Below are positions 8,288-16,844 of a stretch of 64,000 nucleotides of DNA, piece after piece (positions within the stretch are counted from its first letter, which is position 1; the number at the start of each line of letters is the position of its first letter). The DNA lies in NCBI GenBank assembly GCA_963710745.1, contig CAVQBP010000015.1, positions 109,819 to 173,818 on the forward strand, written 5' to 3'. The stretch comes from CAVQBP01 sp963710745 (GTDB lineage Bacteria; Bacteroidota; Ignavibacteria; Ignavibacteriales; Ignavibacteriaceae). The notes below the pieces were generated by a model. That model was not told where the DNA came from, searched no databases, and worked only from the letters and a program-made list of their open reading frames with translations. A program made the translations under genes and the position numbers.

Positions 8288-9397
8288 ATGAAGATTTTGT
8301 ACTCATGCCTTTCCAAAAGCTGGGGCGGTATGGAAATGTTTACACTTACCGCTGTTAAGCAGCTTCTGAAAAGAAATATTAATGTTGAATTACTCTGCCT
8401 TGCCGAATCACGTCTTCATATTGAAGCTAATAATCTCGGTTTGGTAAAACATCCGATTAAGGTTGCCGGTTATTTTCATCCTTACGGTACGCTGAAAGTT
8501 TCGACACTTATTAGAAAAGAAAAATTCGATATTATTCATACCCAGGCATCAAAAGATCTCTGGCTGCTTGTCCCTGCATTGAATTTAATTAAAAGCCGCA
8601 TTCCTCTTTTTTTTACTAAACAGGTCGGTTCATTTATCAAAAAGAAAGATCAGCTTCACAGACTAATCTATCACAGGGTAACCTATGCTCTGGCAATTAG
8701 TAATATCATTAGAAAGAATTTGATAGAAACAACCACATTAAATCCTGAAAAAATTTTAATTATGCCTAATGGTATTGATACAGGTAAATTTGATCCCGAA
8801 ATAAAAAAAGGATTTAAAATCAGGAAAGAATTTAATATAAAAGATGATGAAGTGATAATCGGTATGATGTCAAGGTTCAGTCCCGGAAAAGGTCACGAAG
8901 AATTTTTATCTGCTGCAAAGGAACTGAACAAAAAATATAAAAATTTAAAATTTTTCGTTGTCGGTGAAGCCAGCAGGGGTGAAAACGCGTATGAAAAAAA
9001 AATAAAAAAAACTGCCGGTGAATATAATTTAAATAACATTATTTTCAGCGGATTCAGAAGCGACACACCGGAGGTTCTTGCAGCAATGGATATTTTTGTT
9101 TTTCCATCCCATGCCGAAGCTTTCGGAATAGCTTTGGTTGAGGCAATGTCAATGGGAAAACCTTCTGTGTGTTCCTCATCGGATGGTGTCCTGGATATTG
9201 CAGTAGAAAAAGAAACTTCTCTTTTATTTGAAAAGAAAAATCAAAAAGATCTCACTAATAAAATGGAACAGCTAATAAATTCACAAGAATTAAGAATTTA
9301 TCTTGGAAATAATGCCAGGCAGCGGGTCGTTGAGAATTTCGATCTGGAAATTCTGACAAATAAAGTCCTGGATTATTATAAAAGTGCGCTGAAGTGA
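8288..9397 (+). CDS. Glycosyltransferase family 4
   Basis: A retaining GT-B glycosyltransferase, 369 residues, probably cytoplasmic or peripheral at the inner membrane. The N-terminal domain starts MKILYSCLSKSWGGMEMFTL, a common GT4 opening with the glycine-rich loop. The C-terminal domain starts near residue 195 (GMMSRFSPGKGHEEFL) and holds the nucleotide-sugar EX7E motif in HAEAFGIALVEAMSMGKP near residue 278. Sugar donor and acceptor cannot be read from the sequence. It is followed by a small lipoprotein and a GT2 gene, so it may be an outlying part of an envelope glycan set. Confidence 0.88.
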   Translation: MKILYSCLSKSWGGMEMFTLTAVKQLLKRNINVELLCLAESRLHIEANNLGLVKHPIKVAGYFHPYGTLKVSTLIRKEKFDIIHTQASKDLWLLVPALNLIKSRIPLFFTKQVGSFIKKKDQLHRLIYHRVTYALAISNIIRKNLIETTTLNPEKILIMPNGIDTGKFDPEIKKGFKIRKEFNIKDDEVIIGMMSRFSPGKGHEEFLSAAKELNKKYKNLKFFVVGEASRGENAYEKKIKKTAGEYNLNNIIFSGFRSDTPEVLAAMDIFVFPSHAEAFGIALVEAMSMGKPSVCSSSDGVLDIAVEKETSLLFEKKNQKDLTNKMEQLINSQELRIYLGNNARQRVVENFDLEILTNKVLDYYKSALK

Positions 9398-9689
9398 AAT
9401 TAAAAAATCAAAATTTCTAACACTTTCTTTTATAAATTTAATTCCCCATTTTAGAAATCGAATTAGAGCTGAATTTATAACTAAGCTGCAGAATATAAAA
9501 CCAAACTTTTCTTTTTTGTGGTTTTTCATGTAATTGTTCAGAGAATTTTGTCTCTTAAAATGAACATAATCATAATTAAATTGAAAAAATTAATTCCTAA
9601 AATTTCTATTGAAAATTAGGTTTTAATTCCATTTTAAAATTTATATTTAGTTGAGAATTATTTTTTATTATTTAAAACTGGAGTAGCAG

Positions 9690-10121
9690 ATGAAGATCTT
9701 TTATACATTAGTAATCGTTTCTTCATTATTATTTGGTGCATGTTCTTCTTCTAAAGAAGAAATAAAGCTTGGTTCTCTAGATCAGAAGCCCTGCAGAAGT
9801 GAAAAACAGTTAAACACAGCCGATGAATTTACAGGAGAAACTGCCGATAACCTGGTATTATTCCAGCAAAGCAACCTTGTTTATGCTTCGATGGATATTA
9901 GAACTTACTGCAACGCAAGAATCTCTTTTGATATACAAAAAGAAGGCGACAGAATAAAACTAAAAGTTAAAAATAACAATGCGGCGACAGATAAATGTGT
10001 CTGTTTTACAAATGTTACCACTTCTATAGAAAATGTACAACCTGGCAGCTATACCGTTTTGGTTACCAATGCGGCGGGAAATCAATTGCTGGCCCAGGGA
10101 AGTATTCAGGTTAAAGAATAG
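9690..10121 (+). CDS. Small lipoprotein of unknown function
   Basis: A 143-residue protein with a lipoprotein signal peptide: a short basic start, a hydrophobic core, and the lipobox LFGAC with C18 as the acylated residue. The mature part is a small beta-rich domain with three further cysteines or pairs (C35, C71, and the CVC pair near 110). I do not recognise a named family. The ATG follows a GGAG ribosome-binding site at a normal distance. It stands alone between two glycosyltransferase genes on the same strand. Confidence 0.8.
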   Translation: MKIFYTLVIVSSLLFGACSSSKEEIKLGSLDQKPCRSEKQLNTADEFTGETADNLVLFQQSNLVYASMDIRTYCNARISFDIQKEGDRIKLKVKNNNAATDKCVCFTNVTTSIENVQPGSYTVLVTNAAGNQLLAQGSIQVKE

Positions 10122-10231
10122 AATGGTTTCTATCCCTGAATTTTTAAATGCAGGAAAATTAATAATTTTTTTATAGCGGGGTTTATTTTTTCAGGTATTA
10201 ATTCGATTGAGAATCCAATATAAAGCAATTT

Positions 10232-11686
10232 ATGATTACTGCTGTTATTCCATATTTTGAATCTTCTTCTTTAAAAAATACAATCTCTAACCTCAAGTCA
10301 AATTATCTAATCACTGAAATTTTTATCTTAACAAAGAACGAAATCAAAGCTGAAATTCACGGCTGTAAAATAATAAAAACAGGAAATTTCTTTTCAAGTG
10401 AAACTTTAAAAAAGATTTCGGAAAAACTTAAAACTAAATATTTTCTTTTCTTAACCGAAAATTCCACGATTGAATTTAGCCAGTTTGGTCTTGAAAGATT
10501 TTTTAATTTGGCTGAATCAACCGGGGCCGGCATTCTCTACTCAGATTATATGGAAAAAAGTACCGCGGTTAAGCTTCATCCTGTAACAGATTATCAGCCC
10601 GGCAGCATCAGAGATGATTTTCAATTTGGTCCTCTTTTATTCTTGGAAACGGAAGCTTTTAAAAAACATTTAAGCTCAAATTACAACTATGCAGGGCTCT
10701 ATGATGTTCGATTAAACGTTTCCATATCATATAAAATTTTAAGGATCCCTGAATATCTTTATAATTCAATTAAACCTGAATTAAAAAAAACAAGAGAAAA
10801 ACAATTCGATTACGTTGATCCTCAAAATAGTGAACGACAGCTGGAAATGGAATCAGCGGCGTCAGAGCATCTAAAAAAAATAGGAGCATATTTAAAACCT
10901 GAATTTCAAAAGATTGATCTGAAAAAAGATGTCTTTAAAAATGAAGCTTCAATAATAATCCCGGTAAAAAACAGGGTAAATACTATTAAGGATGCAGTTG
11001 AATCAGCTTTGCGACAGGAAACAAATTTTGCATTTAATATTATTGTCGTTGATAATTATTCAAATGACGGAACTACAGATATTTTGAAGGAATATGCAGA
11101 TACAAACGAAAAGATAATTCACATAATTCCCGCGAGAAAAGATCTGGCGATTGGCGGATGCTGGAACGAAGCTGTTAATCATACTGAATGCGGACAATTT
11201 GCATTGCAGCTTGACAGTGATGATTTATATTTGAAGAATACAGTTCAGAAAATTGTCGATACATTTAATAAAGATAAATGTGCTGCAGTAATTGGTTCAT
11301 ATAAATTAACTGATTTCAATCAAAATGAAATTCCTCCCGGAATAATTGATCATAAAGAATGGACAGAAGAAAACGGAAGAAACAATGCATTAAGGATTAA
11401 TGGTTTTGGTGCGCCAAGAGCATTTTATACTCCTTTGTTACGGCAGACCAGGATTCCAAATGTTAGCTATGGCGAAGATTACGCGTTATGCCTTGAAATA
11501 TCGAGGAAATACAAGTTAGCAAGAATTTTCGAACCGGTTTATCTTTGCAGAAGATGGGAAGGAAACACCGACTCTTCCTTATCTGTTGAAAAAGAAAATG
11601 CAAATAATTTTTATAAGGATAAAATCCGAACCTTTGAAATTCTTGCCAGAAAAAAGTTGAATGCGGAGATAAATAAGGATTTTTAG
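10232..11686 (+). CDS. Glycosyltransferase family 2, with degenerate N-terminal GT-like half
   Basis: A 484-residue protein. Residues about 230-450 form a standard GT-A domain: ASIIIPVKNRVNTIKDAVES, then IIVVDNYSNDGTTDI and the metal-binding LDSDDLY. The first 200 residues (MITAVIPYFESSSLKNTISN onward) also look like a GT2 fold, but no clear DXD motif is present there. It therefore looks like a duplicated GT2 with one inactive or divergent half. Only two bases separate it from the next gene, a DUF4922 protein, which points to tight co-expression and a shared pathway. Confidence 0.85.
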   Translation: MITAVIPYFESSSLKNTISNLKSNYLITEIFILTKNEIKAEIHGCKIIKTGNFFSSETLKKISEKLKTKYFLFLTENSTIEFSQFGLERFFNLAESTGAGILYSDYMEKSTAVKLHPVTDYQPGSIRDDFQFGPLLFLETEAFKKHLSSNYNYAGLYDVRLNVSISYKILRIPEYLYNSIKPELKKTREKQFDYVDPQNSERQLEMESAASEHLKKIGAYLKPEFQKIDLKKDVFKNEASIIIPVKNRVNTIKDAVESALRQETNFAFNIIVVDNYSNDGTTDILKEYADTNEKIIHIIPARKDLAIGGCWNEAVNHTECGQFALQLDSDDLYLKNTVQKIVDTFNKDKCAAVIGSYKLTDFNQNEIPPGIIDHKEWTEENGRNNALRINGFGAPRAFYTPLLRQTRIPNVSYGEDYALCLEISRKYKLARIFEPVYLCRRWEGNTDSSLSVEKENANNFYKDKIRTFEILARKKLNAEINKDF

Positions 11687-11688
11687 TT

Positions 11689-12708
11689 TTGAGCAATGTA
11701 TTTACAACAGAACATAATATCAGGGAGTTTGTAGATAAAAATGAATTTGCCGAAGCCGCAAGAGCCCTTCTTAAAAATCAAAAAGAAAACTGGGAGCAGT
11801 TATCTGAAGGATATAAATCATTAGTAAATGTAAAAACAAAAAGTTTCTCTTTTGAGGGATTCGAAATAAAAGTTCAGCATAACCCTAAACGAATCGTCTC
11901 AAGTTCAGCAAAAGTTGATAATGAATCAATAAAAAAAAGAGAATGCTTTTTATGCATTGAGAACCTTCCTGAAAAACAAAAAGGAATTTTGTACAGTAGC
12001 AAATACATTATTCTTGGGAATCCGTTTCCTATCTTTCCCGAGCATTTTACTATAAGCTATACAGGACATTCACCTCAAAAAATTGAAAATTCATTTGGCG
12101 ATTTATTATTACTGGCAAAAGATCTATCAGAATATTACACGGTTTTTTATAACGGCCCTGAATGCGGTGCATCAGCGCCGGATCATTTACATTTTCAGGC
12201 CGGTACAAAAAATTTTATGCCTTTGGGAAAAGATTTTCAGCAATTAAAATTGAGATACGGAAAATTATTATATGAAAAGCATAATTTATCTATCACTTAT
12301 TTTGATGACGGATTAAGAAGATTTATATCATTAGAATCAAATGAATTTGATTTATTAACGAAAAGTTTTAAAATTTTTTATGATATCTATTCCGAATTTT
12401 CTTATGGTAAAATTGAACCGATGATGAATATTATTGCTGTTTATGAAAATAATGAGATATGGCGCATTTTAATATTCTTGCGAGAAAAACACCGGCCTTC
12501 CTTTTTTTATGAGAAAGGGGAAAATAATTTCTTATGGAGTCCTGCTGCAGTCGATTTAGGCGGAGTTTGTATAATCCCTAAGGAAGAGAACTTCAATGGT
12601 ATTTCCAAGAATATCCTTATCACAGGTTTCAGTCAGATCACAATATCTGGGGATAATTTTTTGTTAATTAATGAAAAGCTGAAACAAAATATTAATGTTA
12701 AATATTGA
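11689..12708 (+). CDS. DUF4922 protein, GalT/HIT-fold nucleotidyltransferase or phosphorylase
   Basis: A 339-residue protein of the DUF4922 type, distantly related to galactose-1-phosphate uridylyltransferase and diadenosine tetraphosphate phosphorylase. It shows ECFLC (C86, C89, possible metal site), GNPFPIFPEHFTISY, and the catalytic-type motif H166-L-H168-F-Q170 in APDHLHFQAG. HXHXQ is the active-site pattern of the GalT branch, so nucleotidyl transfer or nucleotide-sugar phosphorolysis is plausible. The substrate is unknown. The start is a TTG two bases after the stop of the upstream GT2 gene, implying translational coupling. The GT2 partner suggests that it makes or recycles an activated sugar. 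Confidence 0.75.
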   Translation: MSNVFTTEHNIREFVDKNEFAEAARALLKNQKENWEQLSEGYKSLVNVKTKSFSFEGFEIKVQHNPKRIVSSSAKVDNESIKKRECFLCIENLPEKQKGILYSSKYIILGNPFPIFPEHFTISYTGHSPQKIENSFGDLLLLAKDLSEYYTVFYNGPECGASAPDHLHFQAGTKNFMPLGKDFQQLKLRYGKLLYEKHNLSITYFDDGLRRFISLESNEFDLLTKSFKIFYDIYSEFSYGKIEPMMNIIAVYENNEIWRILIFLREKHRPSFFYEKGENNFLWSPAAVDLGGVCIIPKEENFNGISKNILITGFSQITISGDNFLLINEKLKQNINVKY

Positions 12709-12910
12709 ACAATTGCAGATTTTTTAAGATTTGAATTTAAGACTCTGTCTCATTTTCTTACATTTTGAAAAATGTATAAATTGCTCAAAACGATTAAATT
12801 TTGATTGTTTTGGGAATATTTCGTTAATATTTGTAAATCTGAATTGTTTGGATTGATTTTTGGATATGTATGAGAACATTTAAGCTTTTGTTCAATAAAA
12901 AGAGATAAGA

Positions 12911-15184
12911 ATGACAACCAGTGCAATAGCATCAGACCCGGGGAAAGTTTTGAAAATACACAATCTATTCTTTTTAATTCTTTTAGTTTTAACGCTTAAA
13001 ATTAGTATTTATGCTCAGGATGATTATCTGGGGAATAAAATTGTATCAGATAGTCTGGGGAACACTTATGTTGCAGGAAATTTTTCGAGATCAACTTTAA
13101 CATTTGGAGAATTCGTTCTAAATAATTTCGGAGGAAGCGATATATTTTTAGCAAAATATAATTCAAATGGGAAGGTTGTCTGGGCGAAAAATATCGGCGG
13201 AAGCAATGATGAAAAGATTATTTCAATGGATGTTGATTTCAATGGTAATGTATCTGTTTCTGCATCTTCATACAGCAAGGACATAAATATTGATAATGAA
13301 CAGTTAAAAAATAATTCAACCGAGATAGTTTTTAATACTGAATTAAATACGATCGGAAAGGTATTCTCAGCTAAAATAGAAAAATCGATTACTGATGAAC
13401 TTTCAAAATCTCAAAATAGTTTATGTAAAGTTTCAGATAATGATACTACTCTTTCATTAATCTCACCTAAGCTGGGTGATAGCTGGAAAGTCGGTACAAA
13501 AGGAGTAGTAAAATGGAATTCACAAAATATTGTTAGTCTGCTTATTGAATTATCAACAGATAATGGCTCTACCTGGAAAAAAATCTATAAATCAAGTGAA
13601 TTTGATTTTGAAAACCAATATCAATTGATTGTTCCAAATACTCCTTCTGATTCTTGCCTAATAAGAATAAGTGATTATAATAATTCAAATATTTCAGATA
13701 CAAGCGGATTGTTTGTCATTTCAGGTGAACTCTGCTGGGAAGTACAGCAGAATAGTTATAACTCTGTTCTCAGAAATGTATATTATTCAGATGCTTCTAC
13801 CTGCTGGGCAGTCGGATTTAACGGTCTTATCAAGACTACAGATACTGGAGAAACATGGACTCCTAAATTACAGGGATATGGCTTGCTTGATATCTATTTC
13901 ATTAATAGTAATACCGGCTGGACTGTGGGACTAAATGGTACAATATTCAAAACAACAAACGGCGGAAGTGATTGGCTGCCATTAGATGATGAATTCAATT
14001 TCCATTTTGAAAAAATTTATTTTGCAGATGAAAATAATGGTTATATAATTGGTAAAAACTTTTTTCTAAAGACTACTGACGGTGGTGTGTCATGGGCCTC
14101 TAAGCAGCCTACCGATCATATACTTCAAACAATGTTTTTTATAAATAAAGATACCGGATGGATAGCCGGTAATGAGGGTGTAATTCTAAAAACCACCGAT
14201 GCAGGTTCAACCTGGGTATGCCAGCAAACGAATGGAACTGAATATGGTACCTTGACATCGCTTTGCTTCATCGATGAAAATACCGGTTGGGCTTCCGGTA
14301 GCGGTCTTGATGTTAACGGCGGTGTGATACTAAAAACTATAGACGGCGGCATCAACTGGAATTTACAGCATAGTGGTTATAACAGGTTTATTTATTCAGT
14401 CTTTTTTAACAACTCGAGTTCCGGGTGGGCAGCAGGCGATGAAGGGATTATGTTCAGCACTCATAACGGTGGCAGCGACTGGGAATTACAAGGCAGCGGA
14501 ACTTTTGCGGATTTATATTCTGTAAATATTAAATCACATCAAAACGGTTTGTCGGTCGGAAATGACGGAACAATCCTAAAATATATTAAAAATGCAAATT
14601 CAGTCGTTCTACCTGTGGAATTAGCAAGCTTTAGTGTAACTTCCAAAGGAAATAATATTGAATTAAACTGGATGACGGCAACTGAAGTTAATAATAAGGG
14701 ATTTGAAATCGAAAGGAAAACAGATAATATCTGGAAAACTATTGGGTTTGTTTCCGGCAAAGGAACAACCACAAACAGAAGTAAATACTATTATACAGAT
14801 GATTTGAAAAATTTATCCTGCAGCGGCAGTATTGCATACAGGTTAAAGCAGGTTGATTATAACGGTACTTATAAATATTCAAACGAAGTGGCTGTTCAGG
14901 TCAATTCTAGTCCTGTAGAGTACAGTTTAATGCAAAATTATCCGAATCCGTTTAACCCGTCGACAGTTATTAGATACGCCGTAAAAGAAAATACTCATGT
15001 CATATTAAAAATATTTGATATGCTCGGAAGAGAAGTTTCAACTTTATTGGATGAAGAAAAACCTGCCGGAACATATACAATGAATTTTGACGCGGCTCGT
15101 GCAGGATTATCAAGCGGGACCTACTTCTATACAATAAGAGCCGGTGATTTTGTTCAAACTAAAAAGATGCTTCTTTTAAAATAA
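12911..15184 (+). CDS. Secreted seven-bladed YCF48-type propeller protein with T9SS type A sorting domain
   Basis: A 757-residue exported protein. A signal peptide (HNLFFLILLVLTLKISIYAQ) is followed by one or two SBBP-like repeats, a small Ig-like domain around residues 180-270 with a DNGSTWKK motif, and about seven repeats of the YCF48/BNR pattern (GWAVG...GTIFKTTNGG). Near residue 570 a linker domain starts (LPVELASFSV), and the C-terminus is the sorting domain with QNYPNPFNPSTVIRY and a terminal KKMLLLK. The type IX system would carry it across the outer membrane and attach or release it. A TTG at 12950 preceded by GGGGAAAG gives a cleaner signal peptide and is a real alternative to the ATG at 12911. 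The ligand or target of the propeller is unknown. Confidence 0.9.
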   Translation: MTTSAIASDPGKVLKIHNLFFLILLVLTLKISIYAQDDYLGNKIVSDSLGNTYVAGNFSRSTLTFGEFVLNNFGGSDIFLAKYNSNGKVVWAKNIGGSNDEKIISMDVDFNGNVSVSASSYSKDINIDNEQLKNNSTEIVFNTELNTIGKVFSAKIEKSITDELSKSQNSLCKVSDNDTTLSLISPKLGDSWKVGTKGVVKWNSQNIVSLLIELSTDNGSTWKKIYKSSEFDFENQYQLIVPNTPSDSCLIRISDYNNSNISDTSGLFVISGELCWEVQQNSYNSVLRNVYYSDASTCWAVGFNGLIKTTDTGETWTPKLQGYGLLDIYFINSNTGWTVGLNGTIFKTTNGGSDWLPLDDEFNFHFEKIYFADENNGYIIGKNFFLKTTDGGVSWASKQPTDHILQTMFFINKDTGWIAGNEGVILKTTDAGSTWVCQQTNGTEYGTLTSLCFIDENTGWASGSGLDVNGGVILKTIDGGINWNLQHSGYNRFIYSVFFNNSSSGWAAGDEGIMFSTHNGGSDWELQGSGTFADLYSVNIKSHQNGLSVGNDGTILKYIKNANSVVLPVELASFSVTSKGNNIELNWMTATEVNNKGFEIERKTDNIWKTIGFVSGKGTTTNRSKYYYTDDLKNLSCSGSIAYRLKQVDYNGTYKYSNEVAVQVNSSPVEYSLMQNYPNPFNPSTVIRYAVKENTHVILKIFDMLGREVSTLLDEEKPAGTYTMNFDAARAGLSSGTYFYTIRAGDFVQTKKMLLLK

Positions 15185-15197
15185 TTGATTGTAAAAA

Positions 15198-15228
15198 TAC
15201 CTCCGGATGTATATTAAACCCGGAGGTG
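15198..15228 (-). terminator. Intrinsic terminator between convergent genes
   Basis: An 8-bp perfect stem (ACCTCCGG at 15199-15206 with CCGGAGGT at 15220-15227) and a 13-base loop. On the minus strand the stem is followed by TATTTTTAC, a usable U-tract, so it ends the operon that finishes at 15352. It may also slow transcription of the T9SS gene on the plus strand, though no T-run follows on that side. Confidence 0.7.
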
Positions 15229-15351
15229 TTGAATCAGCCGTAACTTCAACCTATATATTCTCCAAAATAATTCATCCAAATTAAAAAGGTATTATTCATT
15301 AAGTTAATAATGAATTAATTATTGAAAATTGGAATTAAATATAAAACATGT

Positions 15352-16764
15352 TTATTGAATCTTTGTAAAAACATTGTTTAATGATTCAGCGAGAGTAGGA
15401 TGGGTAAATATCGCATTCTGGAGGCTGGAGTATTTCAAATTTCCTATCATAGCAATTTGTAACATGCTCATTAGTTCGCCGCCATCAATTCCGAGTATTG
15501 TACAGCCTAAAATTTTTTCGGTTTTTTTATCAATAATAATTTTCATTAATCCGCGTGTTTGGCTTACTTCGATTGCCCGTGCAACATAACTCATAGGCAT
15601 TTTAGCAACAGCGTAGTCAATTCCTTTCTCCTTTGCCTGGATTTCATTTAAGCCGACTCTGCCTAATTGAGGGTCAATAAAAACCGTATATGGAACCATT
15701 CGTCCCTTCATAGTTTTGTTTTTATTATACAGTATGTTGTCCCTGATTATCCGGTAATCGTCATAAGAAATATGTGTGAAGGCTGGTCCGCCTTTTACAT
15801 CGCCGAGTGCATAGATTCCTTCAATATTGGTCTCAAGTTTGTCATTTACTATTATATAACCTCTTTCATTAGTTTTTACACCGGCAGCTGCGAGATTTAA
15901 TTGTTCTGTATTTGGTTTATGTCCGGCAGCTATTAATAAGTGTGAACCTGAAATATTTTTTGTTCTGCCTTTTGTTTTTATAGTAAGAAAAATTGTATTT
16001 TTTTTCTTTTCAATTTTCTTTACTTCTGAATTTAAGAAAACGTTTATACCGTCTTCCTCAAATATTTTCTTCACTTCAATCGCAATATCAGGATCTTCTT
16101 TATTTAATAATTGTTTATCCCTTTGAATAATGCTTACATCACTTCCAAATCTTCTGAACATTTGACCGAATTCAACTCCAATGTATCCTCCGCCTAAAAT
16201 TATAAGATTTTTTGGAAGTGTCTCCAGATCCATAATAGAGGTAGAATCCAAATATGAAACCTTATCCAAACCTTCTATTGATGGAATTGCAGGTCTGCCG
16301 CCTGTATTAATAAAAATTTTATCAGAAGTAATTGTAATGGTTCTCTTATTACTAGTATTTATTTTAATGGTTTTTGGATCTGTAAAAGAAGCTTCGCCGC
16401 TGAATAAAGTAATATTATCAGAGCTTTTTAATTTTTTTAATGTGCCTTTTCTAAAACTCTCAACCGTTTGTTTCTTCCGTTGGTATACCTCTTTCATATT
16501 GATTTTTAATGAAGTAGAGTGGATACCGTATTTAGAAGATTCCCTTACAAAATATGCAGTTTGAGCGCTTGCAGCCATTGTTTTGGAAGGGGTACAACCG
16601 TAATTTATACAGCTTCCTCCAACAAAGTTCTTTTCAATAATTGCTACTTTCCATCCGTCAGAAGCTAAATCTTTTGCCAGGGGATTACCTGACTGTCCTG
16701 ACCCAATTATAATTGCATCATATTTTTTATTATTACCCGTATCTTGTTTAAGCATTGTTTTCAA
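15352..16764 (-). CDS. Flavin-dependent pyridine nucleotide-disulfide oxidoreductase (mercuric reductase / Lpd-like)
   Basis: A 470-residue class I flavoprotein disulfide reductase. FAD binds at GSGQSG (residues 21-26). The redox disulfide is GGSCINYGCTPSK (C52 and C57). A second Rossmann motif (GGGYIGVEFGQ) binds NAD(P)H near residue 190, and the dimer domain has the catalytic HPTLAES near residue 455. It resembles the mercuric-reductase-like group without the N-terminal heavy-metal domain and without the C-terminal vicinal cysteines of MerA, so mercury reduction is unlikely. A general thiol or quinone reductase role is more likely. It is the last gene of the pentose phosphate cluster, 80 bases after zwf, so it may use the NADPH that zwf makes. 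Confidence 0.82.
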   Translation of the reverse strand: MKTMLKQDTGNNKKYDAIIIGSGQSGNPLAKDLASDGWKVAIIEKNFVGGSCINYGCTPSKTMAASAQTAYFVRESSKYGIHSTSLKINMKEVYQRKKQTVESFRKGTLKKLKSSDNITLFSGEASFTDPKTIKINTSNKRTITITSDKIFINTGGRPAIPSIEGLDKVSYLDSTSIMDLETLPKNLIILGGGYIGVEFGQMFRRFGSDVSIIQRDKQLLNKEDPDIAIEVKKIFEEDGINVFLNSEVKKIEKKKNTIFLTIKTKGRTKNISGSHLLIAAGHKPNTEQLNLAAAGVKTNERGYIIVNDKLETNIEGIYALGDVKGGPAFTHISYDDYRIIRDNILYNKNKTMKGRMVPYTVFIDPQLGRVGLNEIQAKEKGIDYAVAKMPMSYVARAIEVSQTRGLMKIIIDKKTEKILGCTILGIDGGELMSMLQIAMIGNLKYSSLQNAIFTHPTLAESLNNVFTKIQ

Positions 16765-16844
16765 TACCTTCTCTTAAAAGATTCATAATTAGATTAGGAG
16801 CATGATTAGGGTTTAGATTAAGAATTATCTTCTGGAGAAAAGTG

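Noticed and set aside
9290..9529. 79-codon minus-strand ORF overlapping the end of the GT4 gene
   Set aside because: More than one third overlaps the conserved GT4 coding sequence on the other strand and there is no ribosome-binding site. I keep only the upstream part as a faint relic in the findings.
15352..16764. Mercuric reductase (MerA)
   Set aside because: It lacks the N-terminal heavy-metal domain and the C-terminal cysteine pair, and no mer genes are present.
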